From the NCBI RefSeq assembly GCF_000002235.5, contig NW_022145601.1:23167389-23231388 (forward strand): a stretch of 64,000 bases of DNA, given 5' to 3'. Under the pieces are notes generated by a model. The model was not told the origin of the DNA and did not search any database. It saw nothing but the letters and a program-made list of their open reading frames with translations. The translations under genes and the position numbers were made by a program. Source of the DNA: Strongylocentrotus purpuratus (taxonomy: Eukaryota > Echinodermata > Echinoidea > Camarodonta > Strongylocentrotidae). This document shows positions 16,945-28,364 of this stretch, piece by piece. Positions within the stretch are counted from its first letter, which is position 1. The number at the start of each line of letters is the position of its first letter.

Positions 16945-17179
16945 AGGTACTATGTCCCATTTGCAGGCCAAAAAAATGAAAAGGATAAATTCCAACGGCA
17001 TTTGAAAGATAATACTAACTTAGAACTTCCCTAAAAAAAGGTGGGGCTTTAAAATGTATTCAAGTGGGAAAATAACGACTATTAGTTGTCAAGTCGACTT
17101 AGGAGCTTTAGAGCCAATAAGTAATAGTCTTGATTTTCAGGCCATTGTACCGAATGGCTTCAAAAGGGACATAGTACCT
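16945..17179. mobile_element. TACTATGTCCC-family MITE, copy 2 (internally deleted)
   Basis: A 235-bp element with the same ends (AGGTACTATGTCCCATTTGC / AAGGGACATAGTACCT) and an exact TTAA duplication at 16941-16944 and 17180-17183. It keeps one subterminal half of the 520-bp relatives and lacks the middle. Confidence 0.87.
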
Positions 17180-17254
17180 TTAATATATGCATTTCACAGT
17201 CCTTATGTGTTTCCACCACTTTAACTCATACTAAAGTACACTTAGTATATATTC

Positions 17255-17312
17255 AAAACAATCAATCAGAAGTTATCATCACCAAAACAATCAATCAGAA
17301 GTTATCATCACC
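17255..17312. repeat. 29-bp tandem duplication
   Basis: Two identical adjacent copies of a 29-bp unit containing AACAATCAATCAGAAGTTAT. Confidence 0.9.
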
Positions 17313-17747
17313 ATTTGATACGATTCTATTATCTGGATGAATAATGTGAAGGAGGTCTTTATCCTATTGGATACTGAAATCGGAAAACGCTTGTAGTGGT
17401 GGTGGTGGTGGTGGAGGGGTAGGGGGTAGGGGTGGCGCGAAATGTTACCTTAGGAGTGCATGGGTATTAATGAAGCCAATTCCCAAAATCTCGGGAACCC
17501 ATCGTTACTCAAGCGTTTTCATACATGCCCAGTGTATTTAAATGGGAGATAGCACGTACAAGTAGAAACCATAATTGCAGATTTTGGAGTCTTCACCTTC
17601 AAACGGAATTTTGACCACGATTTGTAGAGTAAGGTCTCAGCTATTTGAGGACATCAGAGTAGGGGTATATACGAGATATTTTCAAAACAACAACAGCAAA
17701 TATTACCTAATCGTCAAATCGAATCAAGTTCAATCGTTTTCCTTTAA

Positions 17748-18393
17748 AGGGCCACTCTAACCCCGGCAACTAACATAGCCTTTTAAAACATGAATACACC
17801 TCTACTTCTTGATATGCCAGCCTCTGATTTTTCTGAAAATCTCTAAGTTGACCAAAAAATGATAATAACCATCCATTTTTCACAGATCTCACGCTTGATG
17901 GACTACGCCCCTCGAAAAAAAAAGTAATACTGTCACGTGGCTTGATGACGCATTTGACGTCATTGCGGGAATGTCCTTGTATTTGTCCCACAACTAAGGA
18001 TCTTACAATATCATTGTAATTCATAATTAGGAATGACGATATTGTCAGAAACGTACTGGAATTATCAATTGCATATTATTTTTTTCGGATAAATGTCTTT
18101 TGTTCTCAATTAATATCATAATTTGCCTTTTTAAAGACATTTTAATGCCTAAATCACCCTCCTTTTCACCGGAGAGGCTCCTGCAGTGACGTAATGTGCT
18201 ATTGCGCAATACAGCTCCGAAACTGGGCTTTTTTCCTAAGCGTTCTGAGTCGTCATTTTTTAAGGTAGATTCCAGAATGATTGATGATTCTAAGAAAAAT
18301 CTTTGTCATGTTCGGAATCTCCGTCAATTTTTTTTCTACATTATGTTTTTTTTTTCTTCTCATTTTTAGCCCGTTTTTGGTTAGAGTGGCCCT
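17748..18393. mobile_element. TTAA-flanked MITE with AGGGCCACTCTAACC ends
   Basis: A 646-bp element. The inverted ends AGGGCCACTCTAACC / GGTTAGAGTGGCCCT are perfect for 15 bp, and TTAA is duplicated at 17744-17747 and 18394-18397. Open frames inside are short and unlike any transposase. Non-autonomous. Confidence 0.9.
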
Positions 18394-18549
18394 TTAAGTG
18401 GCTTTATGTTTACGTCCAAGCATTTTAACAGCAAACATGATACATGAATTTCATCCCCAATTCATACCCTATCAGAAGATGAAAGAAAAATTGGGGTAAT
18501 TAACCTGAAAATCTAAAAAGTTATAGCGAATTCAAAATAGGTCCTTTTT

Positions 18550-19030
18550 TAACACTTTTGGCAATTTTTAACATAATGCGCGCGTGCGTCAATGAGGTTT
18601 AACTAATATCTATATGAGCTAAATTTAGGCATGGAGTTAATAGCTAGTAACTTCATGATTTAGGTCAATAATAGCTAAAAGTGATTTCAAATTGCTACGA
18701 CAAGTATCAGCAACACAATACAAGTGACAAATATAAATTAAAACATTCAGTACGGGCTGCACACGCAAAAAAGCTCGCCCAATTGTTTTAAATGTTCAAA
18801 AAGGTCTGAAACGTGTAGTAAATTGGTACAATAAGCACTTTGACAAATGTTAAAGTTCGATGGACGCGAAAGCGTCCGCCACGAAGCGCTCTGGTTGTAA
18901 TTAAAAGTTTACCCATGACGTCAAGTTTAAGCATATCAAATATCATTCAGAAATGACAATGTATGACGGAAATATGGTCAATGATAAAAAGAATCAAAAT
19001 GGCGCCTAGATGACGTCACGCACGTAAGGC
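18550..19030. repeat. dispersed repeat containing TGACGTCA sites
   Basis: Contains GCGCGTGCGTCAATGAGG, GACGTCAAG and AAAATGGCGCC...GATGACGTCACG. A reverse-complement relative lies at about 28365-28740, with the same blocks in mirrored order. The TGACGTCA palindromes match CRE-type sites, but their spread in a repeat argues against gene-specific regulation. Confidence 0.6.
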
Positions 19031-19129
19031 TCAATAATTATGCCTGTCATGAAAATTTCATTGTCATTAACCATGTCATTCATGAGATATGAAGCGAAAA
19101 AAAATCCATACATAAAGAAAGAGAAAACC

Positions 19130-19790
19130 CCACAAAGGTGTAGTCTTCTTGATTTAATAAGCAAATTCAAATTGTAAATACACCAATAAAATTACGGATT
19201 TGCTCCATAAGTATACATACTTTGAAGTTCTGAGTAATATTTCTAAAGTTTGATTTACTCGTTACAGTTAAAGAAAACCTTAAACCTAAGGTATATTGCT
19301 TATTGCTTCAATGCACTTATTCAAAACACGATTTACTAGCGTGGAGATTATTGGAATTTGAACACATATGATGACGGAATATGTCCAAATCCTGATTACA
19401 ACAACTTATTTGTCACTTTTAAAAAATATGCAATGATATCAGTATTCACAAAACATATGATAGACATACAAAAGCTATAACGAACAAGCACCTATTATTG
19501 TTATAATATGAAGATTATAAAACCGCACAAAAGTAAAGTTTTCATGATTTACGAATTAATAAGTAAATTCAAATTATAAATACACTAACAAAATAACAGA
19601 TTTGCTACAAAAAGTGTAAATACTTTGAAGTTCTGAGTAATATGCTTGTGATGTCTTACGTTTAAATTGCTCGTTATACTAAGAGGAAACTTGAAATGCA
19701 AGATCTTTTATTTACTGCTTCAATGTAATTATTAAAAACATGCTTTACTATATAACTGGGAGGTTTGAGATAAAAAAATCTCTTTCTCGT
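19130..19790. repeat. satellite-like array, left of Ly6 unit A
   Basis: About one and a half copies of a repeat marked by ACTTTGAAGTTCTGAGTAAT (near 19220 and 19622, about 400 bp apart), AAAACACGCTTTACTAG and TGATTTAATAAGCAAATTCA. The same family forms arrays left of units B and C. Confidence 0.85.
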
Positions 19791-20229
19791 TAAAAGGGGA
19801 ACATCCATTATATATTTTATCCAGTGGCAGACTTAGGGAGCACGGTCAATACCTTTGAAAAAATGTAAATTGTATACCTACCCCACCCCCTGTTCCTTGT
19901 GTTCTTGTGCACAATTTAAAAGTTAAAACTGTCAATTCTTATAACAAAATTAAATGTATGCATACACCGCCCCCCCCCTCCCCATTGTGTTCTTGTGCCC
20001 CCACTTAAAATTTTGGATCCTAAACGCGCCTGATTCTTTTCCTCGAATTGTCTCGTCTCAATGAAAATAAATCCGAGGTTCTGACGATTCCGACATCTAC
20101 AAACTTTGTTTGATCTAATCTACAGCCTAGTCAGACCTCCAAGCTGACTCCAAAGTGACCATTCGGTTTAATGTTTTTATTTGGTCTATTTTTTATCTGG
20201 GCATATTTCCACGAAACCGTCATTATTAA

Positions 20230-20766
20230 AGGTACTATTTCCCTTTTGCAGCCAACCTCAAATTATGTAGAACTTTGCAGGAATTATGAATATGTCATGT
20301 ATGTCCTATCTGTGAAATTTAAACGTTAGCAGTGTCCTCATATTCAAATGATGCAAGGAAACCTGTTTACTTGCTAGACTTCACTGTCAGACACTATTGA
20401 GTGACTGACTGGTTTTATTTCCTCTTTGGTAATAACATACATGAAAAGAGTTGTAAAGGGTACATGAGCATTTGTCTATATACATCAATAACCCACTTCT
20501 TGTGATGGCCAAGATTAAACTGATTGAATCTTTGCGCAGCATAAAACGTATGACCATTCGCCTACAATTGTCTGAAAATCAAGACTATTACTTTTGGGCT
20601 CTATAGCTCCTAAGTCGATTTGACAACTAATAGTCATTATTTTCCCACTTGAAGACATTTTCAAGCCCCATCTTTTGTAGAGAAGTTCTAAATTAGTATT
20701 ATCTTTCAAATGCAGTTGGAATTTAACCTTTTCATTTTTTGGGCCTGCAAATGGGACATAGTACCT
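20230..20766. mobile_element. TACTATGTCCC-family MITE, copy 3
   Basis: A 537-bp element with ends AGGTACTATTTCCCTTTTGC / GCAAATGGGACATAGTACCT and TTAA at 20226-20229 and 20767-20770. Nearly full-length match to 15281-15801. It sits just beyond the 3' end of Ly6 gene A and is absent from the same place in units B and C. Confidence 0.9.
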
Positions 20767-20860
20767 TTAAAGGTTCACCGACAGCCCATTGAAATCCAAA
20801 TTTCACTGGGTTTCTGGCAAACATCTAGTATGGCAGTTGAATTGAATTTCCCTCTATTTA

Positions 20861-23783
20861 TTACAGTGCTAGAGCCAAGAACTGAGCCAAGAAAGAAGCG
20901 AGTACGATCATGCTCATGGTAGAACCAACAGACCGACCCCCATTGCAAAGGGAACCCAAACAACACTTCATATCGTAGTCCAGACTGCCGATACTAACGC
21001 TTTTGTCGTCCTTATATGGGTGGTTGGCATCATCGCAACTGATTCCTAATCTCTGGCATCCACGCTGAACGTCTTCTACCCCCTCGATGAACGTGACTGC
21101 ACTCTGCGTACAGAATGGAAATGGTGATAATAGAATTAAAAAATGAGTAGTAATAATGCTGTGATAATAATGATGATAATGATAATAATAACAATAGCTG
21201 TAATGATAAAATGAGTAATAGAAGTATTAATGATAATGATAATAATAATAATAATAATAATGATAATAAAATGATAATGATAAACGATATAGTCCTCTCC
21301 CAGACTCTTGAACTGTCGTTTATTTCCGCAACTGTAAATGCTAACCTAATTATGGAATTGTGCTACCTAAGAATGTCCCTTGTACTTCAAAGTAGTCATA
21401 AGAATTATTAATTGCCACTTCGTTAAATGTTATGCTCTCGTGGTGACCCCCCCCCCCCCCCCCCCGCCCCACCGCATCTGCATATATATATATATATATA
21501 TATATACCTGACTTGTGGAATTCAGCAGAATAAAAAAAGTGTGTCCGGGATTTGTTTCGGCGGCACAGATTGGGGTTAGGTGCGTGTTGAGCCTATGGGA
21601 AAGTTTAGGGTTAGGGTTAGGGTTAAATCAAGACCCCCCCCCCCTTTTTTTTTTAAAGCCCCAATCTGTGCCGCAGAAGAAAATAACGCGTCCGGGATAT
21701 CGGGTATCCTGTACGCTAGCCTAACCTTCTTGTTCCTCCTTCAAGCTTTCCAAGCTTTTTGATACTTACATAACATAGACCCTCGCAGAAGGAATACCTC
21801 AAGGCCGTGCCCTCTGGGTCGAAAGCCAGTCCACAACTCGGGTTGTAATTACCAGTGTAAGGTATCTCGCTGTGCCGACACTCGTAGCAAGTTTGGCCCA
21901 TTCGATTCTCCTTCATGATGTCATCCACAGATGCATCGTTGCAAAAGTCGGAGTCGCAACACTGTCTGCAATCGGATGGAGTCGTGCACCCTATATCGCA
22001 TTGTGATGTCAGAAATGAAGGAGAACCCTCAAGACAAGACCGAGAGACCTCGTAGTATGAACTTGAACTTCTCAGCGAAATCGTGGTCTGTATTTTTAAT
22101 AAGCCAATAAAAAATAACCTCTTACTACTTCTACTACTACTAAACATAATAACAATACTAGTACTAGTAGTATTTTGTCGCAATAGACCATTCTCGTAAT
22201 ATGCTAAAAAAAAAACTTTGTTAAGTTCCTTTTAATATATTTCATTCAAAAGTTACGTATAATTGTATTTCAACCGTCAGAACGGAAATTCCATACATTA
22301 ATTGTATTTATAGGACACACAAACATTCGTAACAGCTAAAATGAATAATTTGTAACTATGCACCTATCAAAGATTTATTTATTACATAATAAACATTTTT
22401 CTACGTATTAGAGGAAAGTTCATGTCTAATTTTTGTTTTCTCGATGAAACGACTGCCAATACTCCTTATCAACTCAACTTACAAGACAAGTACCAGTACA
22501 GTTCGTGTCTGTGTCGACGAAATCGTTGTTTCGGCTTGGTGCAGAGCAGTTGGTCAAGTCGAAAAGACCTTCTTCTGGGTCAAAGGGGACATAGCCTTCT
22601 TGGCAGGTATAGCATGTGACAGCACTGGACACGGTCGCACACCCTGAGACCAAAAAGAGGGTAACATTTTACAACAAGTCCTTTTTGTTTTTTAATGTTG
22701 AGCCAATTGAATGCCATTCATTCTCAATTTTAGCCAGTATACATTTTCGAGCTATAGAAAATGAAATTAGAAGTGTTGAGCCTGACAAATTGACTCAAGC
22801 TAGATTATATGCTGAACTCAAATTATGCCAAGGGTTTAAATTGTCTTGTTCTTAGTCATAATCGTAGATCATAATGATTATTATGATTGATGTTGGAATT
22901 TTATATTTATAATCATGCTCTAACTGTCATGTTTATGTCACGACTTTGTCAAATAGTTTTTATTTGTTGGTTCACTTCTTAAACCATATTGGATTTATTT
23001 GTACTGTGTTTACTTTGTTTATATTCTAATTTTCTTGAATAAAAGAATGATATCAACAACATATAGCTGTAGTGTATGTTGTGAATTCGGTCTCGTGAAA
23101 ATAATAAATGATGTTTTGCATGGGCAAAATTGAACGAACAGTATGAATATCAAACTTCAGGGGGATTATCATACAAGCATAGCCAATAGGAATATAAAGT
23201 TTTCGAATGGTGATGTAAAAACGGTATAATCAGAAGCATTGTCATACAAGCTTTCAATTGGTTATTTTAAAAAAGGTATACTCAGAAGCATTATCAAACA
23301 ACCATAGCAAATAGGAATATAAAGTTATCAAATGGTGACTTACAAAAAGATATACTCAGAAGCATTATCATACAAGCATAGCAAATAGAAATATAAAGTT
23401 TTCATTTGGTTATTTAAAAAAAAGGTATACTCAGAAGGATTATCATACAACACATCATATAGGAGTATAAAGTTTTCAAACGGTGATAGAAAGAAAAAGA
23501 TATGCCGGCATAACTGCGATGTTTAGGACGGAAATCATAAAGAAGTACATCAAACTTTCAAGCAATAACCATAGCAACAACAATACGGTTGATGCTGTAG
23601 AGTCGGTTTATCATAATGAATAATTCTTTATGGTACGTGTCCATATGTCGGGAAATGTTAGCCCCAAACATGGATCTTTTTGGTATATTCTACATTTTAA
23701 TCGATTGTTATTTAGTGTTTGTATGTAAAACTATAATTTTATGAGGGTTTACCTGCGAATATGAAGAAGATAAGTATGCCCAT
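20861..23783 (-). CDS. Ly6/uPAR-like two-domain GPI-anchored protein, gene A
   Basis: Four coding exons: 23783-23753, 22643-22483, 22087-21770, 21103-20861; 250 aa; all GT-AG with phases 1, 0, 0. Residues 1-18 (MGILIFFIFAGCATVSSA) are a signal peptide. Domain 1 (about 20-115) runs from CYTC to CRQCCDSDFCND with 12 cysteines. Domain 2 (about 130-224) runs from CYEC to CCLGSLCN with the canonical ten. Both end in the CC-x4-CN signature of three-finger (Ly6/uPAR) folds. The last 25 residues, after GGRS, are a hydrophobic tail ending FLALAL, a GPI-attachment signal. The product should be a disulphide-rich cell-surface protein; ligand unknown. Each domain is split by a phase-0 intron just after its fifth cysteine. 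The stop codon overlaps an AATAAA. No defect seen. Family assignment is firm; a specific name is not warranted. Confidence 0.88.
21160..21285. repeat. (GATAAT)n-type microsatellite, intron 3 of gene A
   Basis: Imperfect GATAAT/AAT repeat. The homologous intron of B (31630-31805) and C (45415-45735) has a similar tract of different length, so it was present before the duplications and expanded separately. Confidence 0.85.
21447..21504. repeat. poly(C) followed by (TA)n, intron 3 of gene A
   Basis: A C run broken by one G and then about 28 bases of TA. Matching C runs occur at the same intron position in B (about 31967-31980) and C (about 45856-45871). Confidence 0.85.
21552..21689. mobile_element. 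foldback insertion in intron 3, gene A
   Basis: A 138-bp insertion between direct repeats GTCCGGGAT (21543-21551 and 21690-21698), with inner inverted arms CGGCACAGATTGGGG / CCCCAATCTGTGCCG around a short TTAGGG-rich spacer. Gene B has it at 32047-32185; gene C reads straight through the target with only GTCCGGAT. Confidence 0.75.
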
Positions 23784-25001
23784 TCCTAGTTTCTCAGTGG
23801 AAAGCACGTGATACAGTTGTAGCTTACTTCTGTAAGTTATCCAGAAATAAAGAAAATGGAGGAAATCGGGATAACATTTTTAAGGGGAAATGTATTGCTA
23901 TCTTTGAATTCGTAGCATGCCATCAATAATGGTTAAAAGCGGCAATTACCTATATGAATGTGCAGGTTTGAAACCAAAGGAATAAATCGATAGTTGAGTA
24001 AATCGGCTACTAGTAACTTTTAGTTATATTTTCCCCTCAAACCCCAACAAAACTGTTGTCATCTTTTACATTTAAAAGGCCTATTATCAATTGTGACTAT
24101 GAAATTAAGAAAAGACGTAAGAGAGTATTAATAATTATTTTAATGTAAGTTCGTTGCAGCAGATTAAGAATTTCAGCTGCAGATACTGTCAAACTAAAAT
24201 GTATGTATAGTGGTCGAACAAAGGAAAAGAGAAAAACAAAATAAATGCTCGGCATATCATGGATATTATGATACTTTGCATGACTAACCTGAGATTACCA
24301 TGAAATGATTACGTCAATGTGAAAGAGTGAATTGCCACTCTATGCCATGGTCGACAGTCTGGCTGTATTACTGAGACGCAAAGGCAAACGCCTTGTTGCT
24401 CAAATTTAGCAACATTCGTTGCTAATAATTTGTTTTCCTAAATATTATACAATGACTAGACATACATAAGAAAGGCATGACAAGTTGGTAAGACATCCAG
24501 GCAATGCTGCAATAATGAGGTGTCATAACAACTGCTCTATCAGACTTGACTATTAACCGAAAACAACCTTCTGAATCTTGATTTGAATCAGTTAAACAGT
24601 TGAAAATTGTTGAACACAGAAACGGCTTTTTCTTTTTCGTAGCAAAGAAGAGAAGAAACTGGTGATAAGCATTCTTAACAAAAACTAAAACAAATATTTT
24701 GAACTACGCTTCCCCTTATGTTTCGCACACAATAACTAAAACAATTTGTGGACTTCAAAAGTTAGGTTTGTTCATTTTTTTTAAATAGAGACATCTTACA
24801 AAAGACCGTTTGATGTACACAATTTACACCCAAGACGTCTGAAACCAGTTATGTGAACAGTGAGGAACTATGAGTCATGTCAAAAATCGAAGTATCATTT
24901 CCAAGGTGACCAGTTTACAAGGAATTGCCTAAAATTAAATAAAGAAACATTTAAAATGGAAAAGAAAGAAAAAGGAAGGTGTTTAAAACTTAATATTTAC
25001 C
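23784..25001 (-). promoter_or_regulatory. candidate 5'UTR intron and upstream exon of gene A
   Basis: In all three paralogues the start codon is preceded at about 46 bp by a possible acceptor (ACTTACAG in A and B), and about 1.2-1.4 kb upstream a block containing AGCGACGATAC ends in a GTAAAT donor (exon end 25001 in A, 36840 in B, 50115 in C). Conservation in the divergent unit C suggests a non-coding first exon with the promoter beyond it. No TATA box identified; inference only. Confidence 0.4.
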
Positions 25002-25552
25002 AGTTTTATTGTGTATCGTCGCTCAGAACTTTTCTTTTACAATGCTGTGCTAGAGATGTGCGTGATGCATTAGGCAAACGAGACACTGATCGAATAGTCT
25101 ATTGCTACATACGGTGCTGGCACCGTGGCGAAACGAATGAGGAAGTTAAAATGGCTCCAAAATATGCTCCATCTGTTAATGGATGACTATTTTTTGGCTA
25201 TAAGCCACCTGGCATCATACAAATATTTGTTGTAGGCCCGTATTCATCTTTATTTTTCTTTCTTTTTCAAACTTGGCCTTTGCTCTTTCCGGGACTGTCT
25301 GAAAAAAGGATTGGGGAGGGAGGATTGGACGTTTTGTTTCTCTCTTAAATATCCTCGATGTCTCTGCACTTTAGCAACTTCTTTCTTCTGAAACTTACGT
25401 CACAGTGAAGACACGTCCACACAGGTAACATGTATTAACATACATAATGACGTAGTGCGGAATTGATTCGGTCCAGTCAAGAGAGGGTGCATTTCTATTA
25501 TGTGGACTCGCCTTTGATTGCGTACATAACAGAACAATATCACCCGTGCACT

Positions 25553-25777
25553 CACTATGAACATGACAGACAATGAAAGCGGACAAAATATACAGTTCCT
25601 CAGGTAGACAAAGGAACACCCCTTTACTGCTATTGTGTAAAAATGTGTAGAACAGGTGAATATGCATGTGACACCTGTTCTACACATTTTTACATAATAG
25701 CAGTGAAGGGATGTCCCTTTGTTTACCTGAGGAACTGTATATTTTGTCCGCTTTCATTGTCTGTCATGTTCATAGTG
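25553..25777. mobile_element. CACTA-type foldback element
   Basis: A 225-bp near-perfect hairpin: arms of about 105 bp starting CACTATGAACATGACAGAC and a spacer of about 13 bp. The ends 5'-CACTA...TAGTG-3' and the 3-bp duplication ACT (25550-25552, 25778-25780) fit the CACTA (EnSpm/CMC) superfamily. Unit B has the empty site near 37390. The open frames on both strands here are just mirror images of the hairpin. Confidence 0.88.
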
Positions 25778-25909
25778 ACTATCACCCTAAACGACTTCCT
25801 CTTCGAACTATCCTGTCGGACTATTTTATCACTATGCACTTATCCGAAATGTAATTTATCCGGGGTTATTTGTCCTAGGCGGTCAATTTCACGAGTTTAC
25901 CTCAGGTAG

Positions 25910-28360
25910 ATCGCTGTCCGGAGGTATAAAGATATAATTATATATATTTTTTAAATGGTTTATTTCATTAAAAAACATTCGCGGCCCGAGAGCCGAATTT
26001 CAGTTTCTTTTACAAAGTATACATCAGTGACAAAGTAAAATTACACGTAAAACATTATGCATGGTATAGCTCCGTTAGTCTCATTTCACAACGCCCCCTA
26101 TCGTCAGAGTCAGCAGCCATACATGTTAGCCTATGGACGTTTTTTTTTTTAAATCGTTAAAAATTCTTCTTTTTTTTTTGTTTAAACGAAAAGCACATCC
26201 ACCCCGACGTACGTTATCACCAGCTCTTTCATTGGAGCCCGCATGTCTCATTGACTTTTGAAAGTTCACCCATCGTAATTTTTCAAAATAGGTTGCAAGC
26301 TCGCCATTGCCTATAATACACATGTGAAACAAGTCGAACTTTTGACTCAGTCTGCCAAGTGATTGTAAGATTATAGGTCAAGCACACGAAGAATAAGAAG
26401 CATGAATTATCAATTATCACTTCTGCTATGTTCATTATGTCCATTTCATCCAACCCCCCACCGTAATTTTTCCATTTAGTAAAAGCAAACATTTTGCCGA
26501 GTTTAGCAAAAACATGAATTTTCATGAACGGTCAGACAATACAGCCTTTTAGTACGTAACGTATAGTGAATGGGAATGGGCGATGATCCATCCAGGAGGT
26601 AGAGGTCAGTGTGTTGTGCTGGCAATGTTCACGCGAGCGAAAATGAGACAATCGGAGCAATATGAAAATTGCAATTCTGTTGCACATATGATATATAATT
26701 GTGCATCAACGACCTTGGCAAATTGGTTGGTACATATACAGAAATCTGAATTGTATTACCATATTTGCAATAAAATTTTATATTGAACTTATACAATATA
26801 TGAATAGTAATACATTTTTGATATTCAAAAGAATTAAATGTTTTGGTTGGAAAATGCATAGCCAGATGGGTATGGTATGGTTATGGTGTTTTATATCAAA
26901 TAACAGAAACAGAGACAACAACAGAAACCAAATCAAAGAATTATAAAATCAAATAGATGCTATAATGAATTAAACAAATTATACATTGTAGGTAAAATGC
27001 GGAACATTTTGTATTTGGGCCAATTTAGTAAAAGATACATGTAGAATAGTGCATAAAAATAAGATAAGTTCTGCATAAAAACATGGGTAAAAGGTTTCCA
27101 ATTTTAATATTCGATATAATGTGCATCATCTTGGGAATTGTTAAAAAAGTTTTAAAATCTGATTTAGTTTTTTTTGTTTTTATTTTAAAAAAAGTAAAAT
27201 TCTATAGTAACATTATTCAAAAATGCATTCACAGCAACTCCGTTTTGTTGACGATCAGAATAAGACGAAAGACTTCATGCATGGCTGATTGTCAATATAA
27301 CGGAGTTAAGTCTTTTGTCAATTCTGCTTGTTGCTACGGCAGGCATCCAATGAAAACGAACTTTTTAAATCAAATTATGAAATGCAAGCATCACTTTAAG
27401 CAAACAGAACTTTGTTATTCCTTGCTCATTTTTCCTGATTGAGATGTCATATGAAAGAGCAGAAACTGAACTTTCTAGAAATGTGAATTTTTCTTCGAAA
27501 TTCAGATACCGCCCGCCAAATGACTTTTTGATTTCCTTCCTTCAAATTGCTTTTATTCACTTATGCGTGAAATATGCATCATATGAGTTGCAGCAAGTGA
27601 AAGAGGAGGCTCTAAGCTTTACAAATATGTGTCGTTTATTAATTATAATTGTGATTAAGTTATGATAAAAACATCGATAATTCTCGGTTTCGTTTTTTCT
27701 GGGTCGCACTGTATAGTAGTTTTTGTAGTTTCTCATAATAATTAATATCATTGTTATAAATATTATCATTATTACTGATATTATCATTGAAACTATAACT
27801 AAAAAGACCAAAACTGAAAGTACCGATTTTTATGGCAACGGGAAAATCCCCGCCTTATGAGAAGGATCTTAGACTAACAACAAACTTTACAGCGACGCTG
27901 TCTAAACAAAGTCTGGTTGTGTTGATTAAGATCGATTTTAAAACGGCGGCATGTCGATCAAATATCGTGGCTTCGACTGTAAGTCCAGCTTTCAAGTGAT
28001 AGAATTGTAAGGAAGTATAAAATGAATGAACGGTAACATGAAAGACAAAAAGTTTTCCTCTAACTATTATTCATCGTAAGTCCTAAATAATTTCACTTCG
28101 AATGATAGGTCAATATATATTTCACAGTATTATCGTCAACAAGAACAACAGAATGGTCAAACTTTCCACACTCACATGATCTAATGGGGCTTTACTAAAG
28201 AGCAATTAATTCTCAACGACAAGATAAAGAACCACACAGCATTTAGCGCTATAAAGTAGTGTGATTGCAAAGAAAGAGAGAAGCTTGATATCTCGGATTC
28301 TACTAATTGAGGAAAACAATAACCCAACAAAACGCACCTTTAAATATTACACTAGCTAAC
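25910..28360. other. 5' flank of unit A, no gene recognised
   Basis: Duplicated in unit B at very high identity (about 37510-39690). Short open frames at 26126-26525 (minus) and 27444-27665 (plus) recur in B, but DNA identity is equally high outside them, so this is not evidence for coding. Confidence 0.6.
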
Positions 28361-28364
28361 ACTG

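Larger units (their letters stand above)
20771..28360. repeat. segmental duplication unit A
   Basis: Unit containing Ly6 gene A and about 4.5 kb of its 5' flank. It matches unit B (31065-39695) nearly throughout and unit C (44885-53560) in blocks. The 5' flank (about 23.9-28.3 kb) differs from B mainly by point changes and discrete insertions. Confidence 0.88.

Noticed and set aside
19825-20035. hAT element from CAGTGGCAGACTTAGG to ACGCGCCTG
   Set aside because: Both ends look hAT-like, but they are not inverted repeats of each other and the flanks match at only about six of eight bases.
21606-21632. TTAGGG repeats in genes A and B as interstitial telomere sequence
   Set aside because: Only three or four units inside the spacer of a foldback element. 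More simply part of that element.
25395-25909. Three overlapping open frames with near-identical peptides on opposite strands
   Set aside because: Explained entirely by the CACTA-type hairpin: the two arms translate alike in opposite directions.
26126-26525. Open frames repeated at high identity in unit B (37759-38149) as a possible conserved gene
   Set aside because: Surrounding non-coding DNA is just as similar, so conservation only reflects recent duplication. No splice or domain evidence.
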